This document shows positions 17,279-24,788 of a DNA stretch of 34,162 nt, piece after piece. The notes beneath the pieces are model-generated. The model ran no database searches. It was not told the DNA's origin and was given only the letters and a program-made list of their open reading frames with translations. The translations under genes were made by a program, and so were the position numbers. The stretch spans positions 1 to 34,162 of the forward strand of contig JAMCWO010000044.1 of assembly GCA_023481165.1 (NCBI GenBank), given 5' to 3'. Origin of the DNA: Planctomycetota bacterium (GTDB taxonomy: Bacteria > Planctomycetota > Phycisphaerae > Sedimentisphaerales > Anaerobacaceae). Within the stretch, counting starts at the first letter, position 1. Each line of letters starts with the position of its first letter.

Positions 17279-17293
17279 CCCGGCTCCAGATCC

Positions 17294-17326
17294 CAAAAAG
17301 AAAGGTGCGCCGCAAAGGGCGCACCT
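17294..17326 (-). terminator. Intrinsic terminator of the sugar operon
   Basis: On the minus strand AGGTGCGCC pairs with GGCGCACCT (arms 17318-17326 and 17303-17311) around a six-base loop and is followed by TTTCTTTTT. It lies 33 bases after the stop of the last operon gene and could also slow plus-strand transcription from the prepilin-like gene. Confidence 0.85.
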
Positions 17327-17358
17327 GAATTCTTTCCCCCGAACACCGCAGGGCGGTC

Positions 17359-18579
17359 TTATTCGACTTTGAGGTCGGGGTTCTCCGGCCCGAAGTGCTT
17401 GAGCATGACAATGGGATCGGCCTTGGAGGGGTTCGTGATCGTGACACCCTCTCGGGCAGCCTGCTCTGTGACGAAGAACTCGTCGTACGTAAGTTGGCCG
17501 TAGCGAATCATCGTCGGCGTCTCGATGTCCCACGCGCCCATCGTGCCGTGGCCCTGCATCATGATGAGCCCGTAGGCGGCGCTATCCTTGATGGTCACGG
17601 TCGCCCCCGGCTGAACCGTCAACTCTTTGGCGCTAAAGGCCGTGGACTTGTAGCAGATCCAGTTCTCCGTGAAACCCTGCCTGGCCATTTCCTTGACCGG
17701 GTAGGCCGGCTTGGGCCGCATGAAACGGTTCTCTACAAAATTTGGATCGACGTTGAGGTCCCAATCGATGACGCTGAGCAGCCAATCGACGTCGCCTTGC
17801 CTATTCTTTGGCGTATCCTTCCACAACAGCTCTTTGGGCACGACCTGGTTGTGGGTAACGTTCTCATACATGGCGAAGACGTCCGAGGCCTTCTGCGGCT
17901 CGTAGGTGCACAGGCTGCCCGGCGCGTGCAGAACGCCCGGCGGGACGTCCCAGCCGGTTCCGACATCGAGCCGATACGCCGGCGCCAGAGAGGTAATCGA
18001 GTTGTCCCTGCCCTCCGCGGCGTCCAGCAGGGCCTGGCGAACCTGGCCTTTGGTCACGCTGGGATTGAGGCCGAAGAAGGTGTAGGGGAAATCGCCGCCG
18101 TAGTTGTTGGCTTGGGGCGGGAAGTAATAGGCCTCGGGTTTGCCGAGCTGGCCCGTGAGCTTGGCGTGCTTGTCCCGATGATGGATGTGGTGCGGCAGTG
18201 CGGCCTTATTGTCGAAGAACTTCGAGTACATGGGCCAGCGTTGATGCTTCTTCCAGATGCGGTTGCCGATGATTTCGCCTTGGAGCGCTTCGATGGCGTC
18301 GCGCAGGAGCACTCGTTCGGTCCGATCACCGTCTTCGAAAACGATGAAGCTGAGCCCTTCATTCGGTGAGGTCAGCGGCCCATTGTCCGCGGGCGTGGTC
18401 GAGGAGAACCACCGCTCGTCGATCCCGCCCCGCTCGCCGCCCATCGCGTAGTAGTCATCCGGGTGCAGCTTGATCCGCCGCCCCGGCACGCAAAACGAAC
18501 GCGGCACCCAGTTCGGCGCCAGACGCAAAATGCCCCGGCCCTGTTCCAGAGCTCTCTCTGCAATTCTCTTGACCGCCAT
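17359..18579 (-). CDS. Cupin-fold, mannose-6-phosphate-isomerase-like protein
   Basis: This 406-residue protein resembles class I phosphomannose isomerases and related double-cupin enzymes. The putative metal site is ALPHHIHHRDKHAKL (127-141), KPEAYYF (147-153, Glu149) and DVPPGVLHAPGSL (211-223, His218), the usual H..H-E-H cupin arrangement. A second, degenerate cupin follows (about 290-400). It probably isomerises or binds a sugar or sugar phosphate, but the substrate is unknown. AAAGGAG precedes the ATG. It is the last gene of a four-gene minus-strand operon, 70 bases after the dehydrogenase. Confidence 0.75.
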   Translation of the reverse strand: MAVKRIAERALEQGRGILRLAPNWVPRSFCVPGRRIKLHPDDYYAMGGERGGIDERWFSSTTPADNGPLTSPNEGLSFIVFEDGDRTERVLLRDAIEALQGEIIGNRIWKKHQRWPMYSKFFDNKAALPHHIHHRDKHAKLTGQLGKPEAYYFPPQANNYGGDFPYTFFGLNPSVTKGQVRQALLDAAEGRDNSITSLAPAYRLDVGTGWDVPPGVLHAPGSLCTYEPQKASDVFAMYENVTHNQVVPKELLWKDTPKNRQGDVDWLLSVIDWDLNVDPNFVENRFMRPKPAYPVKEMARQGFTENWICYKSTAFSAKELTVQPGATVTIKDSAAYGLIMMQGHGTMGAWDIETPTMIRYGQLTYDEFFVTEQAAREGVTITNPSKADPIVMLKHFGPENPDLKVE

Positions 18580-18649
18580 GATTCACAACTCCTTTCGCAC
18601 AAAGCACACGGCAACATAGGTCCTGTTCGCCCCCAGGTCCCATGCCATC

Positions 18650-19789
18650 TTACGATTTCACATTCTCCCACTTGCCGTTCTTGGCCGAGGCCAGCACCGC
18701 ATCGCAGACGTATTGCGTCGCCAGGCCTTCGCGGAATGTCGGCGAGGCCGGCTTACCCTTCGCGACACCCTCCAGGAAATCCGCCAACTGGTGCACGAAC
18801 GTCTCCCCGTAGCCGATTTGCAGGCCGGGCACCCACCAGTGCCCCATGTAGGGCATATCGCCGTCGGTGACATGGATCGACCGCCAGCCGCGCACGATGG
18901 AGTCGTCGCGATGATCGAAGTAGCTCAGGCGATGCAGATCGTGCAGATCCCAGCCGATGGAGGCGTGCTCGCCGTTGATTTCGAAGGTAAAGAGGGCCTT
19001 ATGGCCGCGGGCATAACGGGTGGACTCGAAGTTGCCCAGGGAGCCGTTCTGGAAGCGGCAGAAGAACGTGCAGGCATCGTCGATGCCGACCGGCTCGACT
19101 TTGCCTGTGTCCACGTTCATCCGCTCCTTCACGAACGTCTCGGTCATGGCGCATACGGAGGAGATAGGGCCGTTCTGCCACATGGCCGTGTCAATACAGT
19201 GGGCCAGCAGGTCGCCGGTCACGCCGGAGCCGGCTGCCTTGACGTCCAGCCGCCAGGTGGCCATGCCGCCCTGCGGCACCTTCGTCGAGATCGTCCAGTC
19301 TTGGAGGAAGTTCGCCCGGTAGTGGAAGATACGCCCCAGCCGGCCTTCGTCGATCAACTTCTTGGCCAGGGCGATCGCCGGGACCCGCCGATAGTTGAAC
19401 GAGACCAGGTTGGCGACGCCCGCCTTCTCGACGGCCTGAACCATCGGCTCGGCTTCCTTTCCTGTCCGCGCCAACGGCTTCTCGCAGATGATCATCTTGC
19501 CGGCTTTGGCCGCCGCGATGGCGATCTCCGCGTGGTAATTGTTCGGCACGCAGATGTCCACGATGTCGATCTTCTTATCGTCCATCACCTTGTGCCAGTC
19601 GGTCGTGTGCGCTCTGAAACCCCAGCGGTCGGCGAAGGCTTTCGCCTCCTTCTCCTCCAGACCGCAGATGGTGTCCAGGACGGGTTCGTACGGCACATCG
19701 AAGAAACTGTGGACATTCCGGTAGGCATTGGAGTGCGTACGGCCCATGAAGCCGTAGCCGATGATACCGACATTCAGTTGTTTGGCCAT
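18650..19789 (-). CDS. Gfo/Idh/MocA family sugar dehydrogenase
   Basis: This 379-residue protein has the Rossmann loop [15 protein letters not shown] (GxGxxG at 11-16), the [10 protein letters not shown] motif (101-110) with the catalytic-type lysine, and the [15 protein letters not shown] segment with the Asp and His that usually contact the substrate. The family oxidises sugars or cyclitols with NAD(P), often producing keto-sugars. Its partners, a ketose 3-epimerase-like protein and a TIM-barrel isomerase, suggest a keto-sugar interconversion route. AAGGAA precedes the ATG. It is not closely similar by eye to the other Gfo/Idh/MocA protein at 9409. Confidence 0.92.
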   Translation of the reverse strand: MAKQLNVGIIGYGFMGRTHSNAYRNVHSFFDVPYEPVLDTICGLEEKEAKAFADRWGFRAHTTDWHKVMDDKKIDIVDICVPNNYHAEIAIAAAKAGKMIICEKPLARTGKEAEPMVQAVEKAGVANLVSFNYRRVPAIALAKKLIDEGRLGRIFHYRANFLQDWTISTKVPQGGMATWRLDVKAAGSGVTGDLLAHCIDTAMWQNGPISSVCAMTETFVKERMNVDTGKVEPVGIDDACTFFCRFQNGSLGNFESTRYARGHKALFTFEINGEHASIGWDLHDLHRLSYFDHRDDSIVRGWRSIHVTDGDMPYMGHWWVPGLQIGYGETFVHQLADFLEGVAKGKPASPTFREGLATQYVCDAVLASAKNGKWENVKS

Positions 19790-19820
19790 GGCAGTAGTTC
19801 CTTATTCAAAGGAGTCTCCT

Positions 19821-19879
19821 GTAGGGGCGGCCCCCCGTGGCCGCCCTCTGGATGGGCAGACACAGGGGTCTGCCCCTAC
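19821..19879. repeat. Two-hairpin palindromic repeat cassette
   Basis: Outer arms GTAGGGGC (19821-19828) and GCCCCTAC (19872-19879) enclose two perfect stems: GGGCGGCC/GGCCGCCC (19825-19832, 19839-19846) and GGGCAGAC/GTCTGCCC (19854-19861, 19868-19875). A related single stem recurs at 23600-23621 with a similar flank. It lies between two genes of the sugar operon. Confidence 0.8.
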
Positions 19880-19889
19880 ACGCTTCACA

Positions 19890-20927
19890 TCACGCTTTCC
19901 ACCCGTGCGCCGCCTGGACTTTGAGCATCACGTCGAGAATCTCGTTCCAGGTGCTCTGCGTTTCGAGCATCGCGTTGGGGAACATGCAGCCATCCCAGCA
20001 GATGTGCCGAATGCCGCGCTGCGGGGCGTCCTTGAGCCAGTAGCCGCTGCAGCGGACGATGTCCAGTTTTCCGTTGGGGTCGTTGGCCGGGCAGTGCTTG
20101 CCCGTCTTGTCGTGCGTCCCGGCGCCGCGCACCTGGCCATCGTTCTGCGCGATGTGGATGTCAATCGTCCACGGCCGCAGCTTGCCGACCATCGTTTCGT
20201 ACGCGCCGTAGAATTCGTCCTGCGAATAACCGGGCTTCAGCAACGCCGCCTCCGGCGCGTTGTAGCCCATCAGGTACAGGTACGTGTGGGCCAAATCGGC
20301 CTGAAAGCCCAGCGTCTCCGGCATGCCGACGGCCTCCAGCAGATCGAGCATGGCCTTCCAACTGTGCATGCCGGCCCAGCAGATCTCGCCTTCGGCGGCC
20401 AGACGCTCACCGTGATCAGCGGCGACTTTGGCCGCTTCGCGGAACGTTTTGGCGATGTTCGCCGTGTTCTTCTTCGGGTCTTTGCTCCACTTCTCGACAT
20501 TGCCGTCCGCCGAGTCGATCCGAATTACGCCGTACTTGCGCACCCCATGCTGGTTGAATACGCCGGCGATGCGGCACGCCACGCGCACGGCGCTGACGAA
20601 CTTCTTGCGAGCCGCGGCATCTCCCATCGCCGTATCACCGACCGTGCCGGGCCAGACGGGGGCGACCAGCGACCCGACATTGAAACCGTATCCCTGAATG
20701 AGGTCCGCGATCTTCTTCAGTTGGTCGTCGCTGGCGTTGGGGTCGGTGTGCGGCAGAAACAGGAAATAGTCGATCCCATCGAACTTCCGGCCGTTGACCT
20801 CAGCGCCGGCGGTCAATTCCAGCATCCGTTCGAGACTGATCGGCGGCTCCTGGCCGGGGGCGGTTCCTTTGCCGACCAGCCCGGGCCACATGGCGTTGTG
20901 AAGCTTGGGGAGAGGATTGGAACTCAT
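19890..20927 (-). CDS. TIM-barrel sugar isomerase/epimerase (xylose-isomerase-like fold)
   Basis: This 345-residue protein has the AP-endonuclease-2/xylose-isomerase-like barrel. Likely metal or catalytic residues are Glu179/Glu181 (AAEGEICW), Asp211 and His214 ([12 protein letters not shown]), His258 ([10 protein letters not shown]) and His308 (IRHICWDG). The substrate is not evident; in operons like this one such proteins isomerise keto-sugars or act on 3-keto-glycosides. ATG 20927 is chosen because GAAGGAGG stands just upstream; a longer frame to 20978 would run into the repeat cassette. It is the second gene of the operon. Confidence 0.85.
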   Translation of the reverse strand: MSSNPLPKLHNAMWPGLVGKGTAPGQEPPISLERMLELTAGAEVNGRKFDGIDYFLFLPHTDPNASDDQLKKIADLIQGYGFNVGSLVAPVWPGTVGDTAMGDAAARKKFVSAVRVACRIAGVFNQHGVRKYGVIRIDSADGNVEKWSKDPKKNTANIAKTFREAAKVAADHGERLAAEGEICWAGMHSWKAMLDLLEAVGMPETLGFQADLAHTYLYLMGYNAPEAALLKPGYSQDEFYGAYETMVGKLRPWTIDIHIAQNDGQVRGAGTHDKTGKHCPANDPNGKLDIVRCSGYWLKDAPQRGIRHICWDGCMFPNAMLETQSTWNEILDVMLKVQAAHGWKA

Positions 20928-20941
20928 TTCTGCCTCCTTCA

Positions 20942-21091
20942 GTAGCATGGGCATCTTGCCCATGGGTCGCAGGGCCATTTTGGCCCTGCAAGGTCATCGT
21001 CTTTCCATGGGCGAGACGCCCATGATACTGGGTTCCCAAACGCGATCAATCGCGTTGGGGGTCCCACTCACGGGCAAGATGCCCGTGCTAC
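20942..21091. repeat. Five-hairpin palindromic repeat cassette
   Basis: GTAGCA (20942-20947) and TGCTAC (21086-21091) bound five successive stems: CATGGGCA/TGCCCATG (20946-20964), GCAGGGCCA/TGGCCCTGC (20969-20989), CATGGGCG/CGCCCATG (21006-21024), a 12-bp stem with one mismatch (21035-21060) and CACGGGCA/TGCCCGTG (21069-21087). Loops are two or three bases. It fills nearly the whole gap between two genes of the sugar operon; related single units occur at 24377-24399 and 26994-27020. Confidence 0.85.
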
Positions 21092-21094
21092 TTC

Positions 21095-21952
21095 TCACTT
21101 CGCCGCTTCCCACCCTTCCTTGATTGTCTTAAAACCGAACTGGTAGCACTCCTCCGGGCTGGCCGACAGCTCGCGCCAGACGCAGGTCGTCGCGGCCAGT
21201 TCCGGCAGGCTCGTCCCGAAGGCCTCGATCGTCAGCCACCGGTCGTAGCCGCCCGCTCGCAGGGTCTTGAAGATCTTCTTGAACGGCACGTGTCCCTTGC
21301 CCGGCGTGCCGCGATCATTCTCGGACACGTGGACATGTCGGATCGCCTTAATGTTCTTCTTGATGCACCCGACAGGGTCCTTCTCCTCGACATTGGCATG
21401 GAAGGAGTCGTACATCACGCCGAAGTTGGGGTGATTGACCCGCTGGGCGTGTGCGACGCCATCAGCGATCGTGTTGAGGAAATAGCACTCGAAGCGGTTC
21501 AGGCACTCGATGGCCAGCACGACGCCGGCTTTCTGGGCATAATCGGCGATTGTGCGGTGCACGTCGGCGGCGCGCTCCTTCTCCTCCGAGGTCGGCCCCT
21601 TGCCGGTGAAGAACTTGCTGCCCAGCGGATGATAGTACGGCCCGCAGAGCACTTCCGACCCGAGGGCCGCATTGCAGTCGATCACCCACTTGAGGTAATC
21701 GACCGCCCCCTGGCGGCTTTGGGGATCGGCGCTGATCGGATTGTGCTCGGCGTCCGGCATGACGGTACAGGTCGTGCACGCCAGGCCAGTGTCCCTGATC
21801 GCCTGACCCACCTTCTTGTAGTGCGGGACGTCCCCGGCAAACAGCGGCACTTCGACACCGTCGAAACCCGTGGCCTTGAGTTTCTCCAGGATGGGGAAGT
21901 GCTCTTCCGTGACAAAGGGCGTCCACAGCAGCAGATTCATTCCAATTCTCAT
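21095..21952 (-). CDS. Ketose (allulose/tagatose) 3-epimerase-like protein
   Basis: This 285-residue TIM-barrel protein closely follows D-psicose/D-tagatose 3-epimerases. IECLNRFECYFLNT (148-161), YDSFHANVEE (181-190), HVHVSENDRGTPGKG (206-220) and LTIEAF (240-245) match the family blocks, and the metal/catalytic residues Glu149, Asp182, His208 and Glu243 keep the known spacing of the Agrobacterium enzyme (150, 183, 209, 244). It would epimerise a ketose at C3. ATG 21952 is preceded by GAGGG; an in-frame ATG at 21976 is less well placed. It is the first gene of the operon, behind a TTGACA promoter. Confidence 0.88.
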   Translation of the reverse strand: MRIGMNLLLWTPFVTEEHFPILEKLKATGFDGVEVPLFAGDVPHYKKVGQAIRDTGLACTTCTVMPDAEHNPISADPQSRQGAVDYLKWVIDCNAALGSEVLCGPYYHPLGSKFFTGKGPTSEEKERAADVHRTIADYAQKAGVVLAIECLNRFECYFLNTIADGVAHAQRVNHPNFGVMYDSFHANVEEKDPVGCIKKNIKAIRHVHVSENDRGTPGKGHVPFKKIFKTLRAGGYDRWLTIEAFGTSLPELAATTCVWRELSASPEECYQFGFKTIKEGWEAAK

Positions 21953-22284
21953 AGAGGCCCTCAGCAGTTGCCACACGAACGATTGTTGACGAGTCCACGG
22001 CGGCCCGCATCCGCAGGCCCCGGTGACGCCCCTTCTACCGCCCTGCCACCTACCCTGTCAACGTTTTTTTCCACCCCGCGCCGGCCTTCACCTTTCCTAA
22101 CGGCGGCCTGCGTCCTCCGTAGGCAAAAGACTTGCGACCCAGCGGCGCCGCACCGCCCGTATAACCAGTAGAAGAGAGACGAGAATGTTGAGGTACTGAC
22201 TAGGACTTCACGATCCTGCGACTGCAGATCCGCCACGCGCATTCTCTGTTCTGTATATGGCGCGCGTATGCGAAGGAGAGCATT
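21953..22284. other. Divergent intergenic region before the sugar operon
   Basis: The region separates the sugar operon (-) from the secreted unknown protein (+). It holds the operon promoter at 22032-22061 and, at its right end, the AAGGAGAG ribosome binding site of the gene at 22285. I see nothing else. Confidence 0.45.
22032..22061 (-). promoter_or_regulatory. Candidate promoter of the four-gene sugar operon
   Basis: On the minus strand a perfect TTGACA (22056-22061), preceded by an A7 tract, is followed after 18 bases by TAGAAG (22032-22037). A start near 22025 gives a leader of about 73 bases to the epimerase ATG. Confidence 0.5.
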
Positions 22285-22944
22285 ATGAAACGGAAGCTGA
22301 CCTACTGGGGCGTGGGAGTGTCAGGCGCGGTCCTCCTGCTCACTCTGGGCGCTGCGTACCAGGGACAGCAGACGATCGGCTGCGCAGAGAACCAGTCCAC
22401 ACGGACGTGCCCGCATGTGATGGAGCTGGGCCCGCAGTGTCAAGTGGAGATCGTGCGCATGTCCTTCACGGATCACGTGGAGAGTCTCCTGTACTTGCAC
22501 CAGATCCCGGACGCGGCACGGGAAGAGTACCGATTCGCGGTGGTGACGTTGAAGATCACCAAACCTGTCGGCCAGAGCCTGTCCCTGGCGGCGGCCGATC
22601 TGACGCTCCATTACTACCATGGCGATAAGACCGAAGTGGCCCCTTGCGAGGGGCTCTCCTGGTTCAAGAGCGATTCCGAGGCAGAGATGCCGATCCTGAT
22701 GAATCCCGTTCCCGGGCCCGGCTTCATCAAGCAGACGACCAGCCCCGAGCACACGGCCGGCACGATGGTCTATATCGATGCCGTTTTCGGCTTCATGGAG
22801 CCCGATACTCGAGAGTGTTGGATCTGTCTCGGACACCCGGCGGCCACGGAGCCTTTCACCTGCCCCGCGCCGGCCTGGCGGAATGAGAGCCATGAGAGCA
22901 TGACACCTAAGGTCCCTCCGGGATTGCAGGCTCCGCCTGCTTGA
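22285..22944 (+). CDS. Secreted protein of unknown function
   Basis: This 219-residue protein has an N-terminal signal peptide (MKRKLTYWGVGVSGAVLLLT, cleavage near residue 24-28). The middle (about 50-175) looks like a beta-sandwich: FAVVTLKITKPVGQSLSL resembles the ligand-free Ig-like folds of secreted DUF4352-type proteins, but I cannot assign a family with confidence. Cysteines at 33, 42, 52 and 117 and CWIC near 178-181 could form disulfides. The C terminus is Pro-rich. AAGGAGAG precedes the ATG. It stands alone, followed by the repeat island. Confidence 0.75.
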   Translation: MKRKLTYWGVGVSGAVLLLTLGAAYQGQQTIGCAENQSTRTCPHVMELGPQCQVEIVRMSFTDHVESLLYLHQIPDAAREEYRFAVVTLKITKPVGQSLSLAAADLTLHYYHGDKTEVAPCEGLSWFKSDSEAEMPILMNPVPGPGFIKQTTSPEHTAGTMVYIDAVFGFMEPDTRECWICLGHPAATEPFTCPAPAWRNESHESMTPKVPPGLQAPPA

Positions 22945-22956
22945 CGGCCCCCTTAT

Positions 22957-23190
22957 GTCATTGCGAGTGCAGCGAAGCAATCTCTCACCCGATGGATGGA
23001 GATTGCTTCGTCGCTGCGCTGTTCCTAAGGGTGTGTAAGAAGCGCCACGGGCACGCTGGCCGTGAAGCTTTGTGGCATCGGTATCCCTTCGGCAAGCTCA
23101 GGGCAGGCTCTGGCGATGATTCATGGGCTGGAACGGGACGGCGTCAGGTACATTTTCCGGCAGATTGCCGCGCTTCGCTCTCGCAATGAC
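22957..23190. repeat. CATTGCGAG-type palindromic element, 234 bp
   Basis: Outer arms GTCATTGCGAG (22957-22967) and CTCGCAATGAC (23180-23190) are perfect. A nested CGAAGCAATCTC/GAGATTGCTTCG stem (22973-22984, 22999-23010) lies at the left end. Similar elements are known as dispersed non-coding repeats in many bacteria. A CCCTTCGGCAAGCTCAGGG-type repeat sits inside it. Confidence 0.7.
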
Positions 23191-23239
23191 ATGATCCGTG
23201 TTCATCCTGTGTGAATCCATGTCACGAGAAGCACTTCTG

Positions 23240-23388
23240 TCTCGCGCAAAGACGCCAAGATCGCTAAACGTGAGGGACATTTGACGAAGATGGTTGGCAG
23301 TTCTCAGTTCCCAGTTGTCAGCAAGACAAGGCCCCTCCGGCCTCGGTCCTGGCTCTTTCCTTGGTGCTCTTTGCGTCTTGGCGCGAGA
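23240..23388. repeat. Inverted CTCGCGC-AAGACGC repeat pair
   Basis: TCTCGCGCAAAGACGCCAA (23240-23258) is mirrored, with two mismatches, by a copy at 23370-23388. The enclosed segment includes a CAGTTCCCAGTTGTCAG repeat. Confidence 0.55.
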
Positions 23389-23599
23389 ACAGGTTTTGGT
23401 TGCGGCCGAGGGCCGCGCTGGGGCGTTTGCCTATTTCGCGGCGGAATGTTGATTTTTATGAAGCAACCAGGCGTTGTACAGCGTCCATTTATAAAGGTGC
23501 GGCCGTCGGCGGTGGACGCCGGACATGAGGAGGCCGCAAGATCTGGTCTTCCCGTTCGGAAGGATCGGAGCGAGATATGGGAGTAGTTTCAAGTCCGGC

Positions 23600-23621
23600 G
23601 GGCGGCCACGGGGGGCCGCCC
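23600..23621. repeat. GGGCGGCC/GGCCGCCC palindrome
   Basis: A perfect 8-bp stem with a six-base loop, followed by CTACACACGTCACA. Stem and flank resemble the cassette at 19821-19879. Confidence 0.7.
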
Positions 23622-23704
23622 CTACACACGTCACACTCCGCCGAAGGCCAACTGCGGGAGATACCCCACTATTCCAGTATTCTATCATTCCACCATTCCG
23701 TGCG

Positions 23705-24570
23705 AAACAAACCCAATTTCCCGATTTCGGATTGCGGATTTCTGGCTCATCCGGTCTTGGCGTACGTGTGGGTCACAGACTACCCTTGCGGGGGCGCTGC
23801 CCCCGGACCCCCGGCATTTTCCGCTTTGGGCCAATAGCAGGGCAGGAAGACCCGGAGGCTTGCTTCTCTTCTGGTGCAGGCTACCGAGTCGCCCTTGCGA
23901 CTACACGAGAGCGGCCCGCGGGCCAGCCGGTTGGTCCCGTGTTTGCCGTGCAAGAGCTTGCCCGCCCTGCGGTTCTTATCATGCTATTGGTGGAAAGCGA
24001 CCAGTGCCGGGGTTTGGGGCGGAGCCCCACCAGGCATCGAAGTACGCGAAAACCGGATGAGCCGGATTTCGGATTGCGGATTGGGCACATACGTGCGCCT
24101 GGATGCCGAATCGTGTGACATCGCCTCGATGCCCCGCTTCGGGAAACAAAGCCAATTTGGGCAAGGATCAGGTTTCGTGGACCAGGGGTCAGCGATCGGA
24201 CACTCGGCCCCCGGTCCCGAGCCGCGGGCTTTCGCACCAAACAAAGCCAATTCCTCCGCGAGCGGGACGACATGCAAATGCTCTTGAGAAAAGAACTTAT
24301 GACGAACCCGGCCAACCAGAGGCGCCGGAAAAACAAAGCCAATTTCGGGGCCACGGGCGCTCGCGGCCGTGATACTCATGGGCGAGGCGCCCATGCTACG
24401 GAACGCATAGCGGTGTCTCCCCGCCTGCGCGAGGATGACATCGCTGCGAACCGGGCTTCTGCGCCAAACAAACCCAATTTCGGGACGGGCCGATGGAAGG
24501 ATAAGTGCTGTGTGGATAAGGGGTTGTGACGAATGGGACGCGGGAGGGGCCGTGGAAAAACAAAGCCAAA
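23705..24570. repeat. Dispersed AAACAAAGCCAATTT array
   Basis: The 15-base motif AAACAAA(G/C)CCAATTT occurs at 23705, 24144, 24239, 24331 and 24466, with a decayed copy at 24558. The pairs 24239/24331 and 24466/24558 are each 92 bases apart and offset from one another by exactly 227 bases, so 24226-24570 holds two degenerate copies of a 227-bp unit. GATTTCGGATTGCGGATT occurs beside it at 23723 and 24065. Confidence 0.75.
24377..24399. repeat. CATGGGCG/CGCCCATG palindrome
   Basis: A perfect 8-bp stem with loop AGG, followed by CTAC. It is a single unit of the type found in the five-hairpin cassette at 20942-21091. Confidence 0.75.
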
Positions 24571-24788
24571 AGGCGGTGGTCAGTGGGCAGTTGCCAGTGG
24601 ACAGTTGTACAAACGACCCCGCGACGGGCTTTGGGCTTGACCGGGCGTAGCGGGTCTGTTAGTGTGCTCGCACCGTCACGGATGTGGGGCCCTTGGGGTC
24701 GCTCTGCAGGGCCGCCGCGGGTCGTCGGGTAGGTCGCCCCGCGCGGGACGGTGCCAAGTAGGAACTTCAGTTGGAGTGCCACGCCGGA

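Larger units (their letters stand above)
22945..24788. other. Gene-free repeat island
   Basis: About 1.8 kb with no credible protein or RNA gene. Frames exist in all directions but lack ribosome binding sites and repeat the same peptide scraps because they cross repeats. At least eight unrelated short repeat types are packed here; the clearest are listed separately. Others are a CCCTTCGGCAAGCTCAGGG motif (23085-23103), a CAGTTCCCAGTTGTCAG motif (23305-23321, variant at 24580-24607), tandem ATTCCA-like units (23671-23699) and GGGGGC/GCCCCC (23790-23804). Confidence 0.7.

Noticed and set aside
18713-20945. Two plus-strand frames of 403 and 394 codons
   Set aside because: Antisense to the dehydrogenase and isomerase genes of the sugar operon; no ribosome binding sites or motifs.
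19821-21091. Possible insertion sequence remnants
   Set aside because: The palindromes are short and lack a transposase or target duplications; they fit REP-like repeats better.
22945-24788. Several 60-200-codon frames in the repeat island
   Set aside because: They share peptide scraps (such as NKANF and KQSQF) only because they cross the AAACAAAGCCAATTT repeats; they lack ribosome binding sites.
22945-24788. Possible CRISPR array
   Set aside because: The 15-base motif recurs at 92-135-base or larger spacing, not at 60-75, and no cas gene is present.
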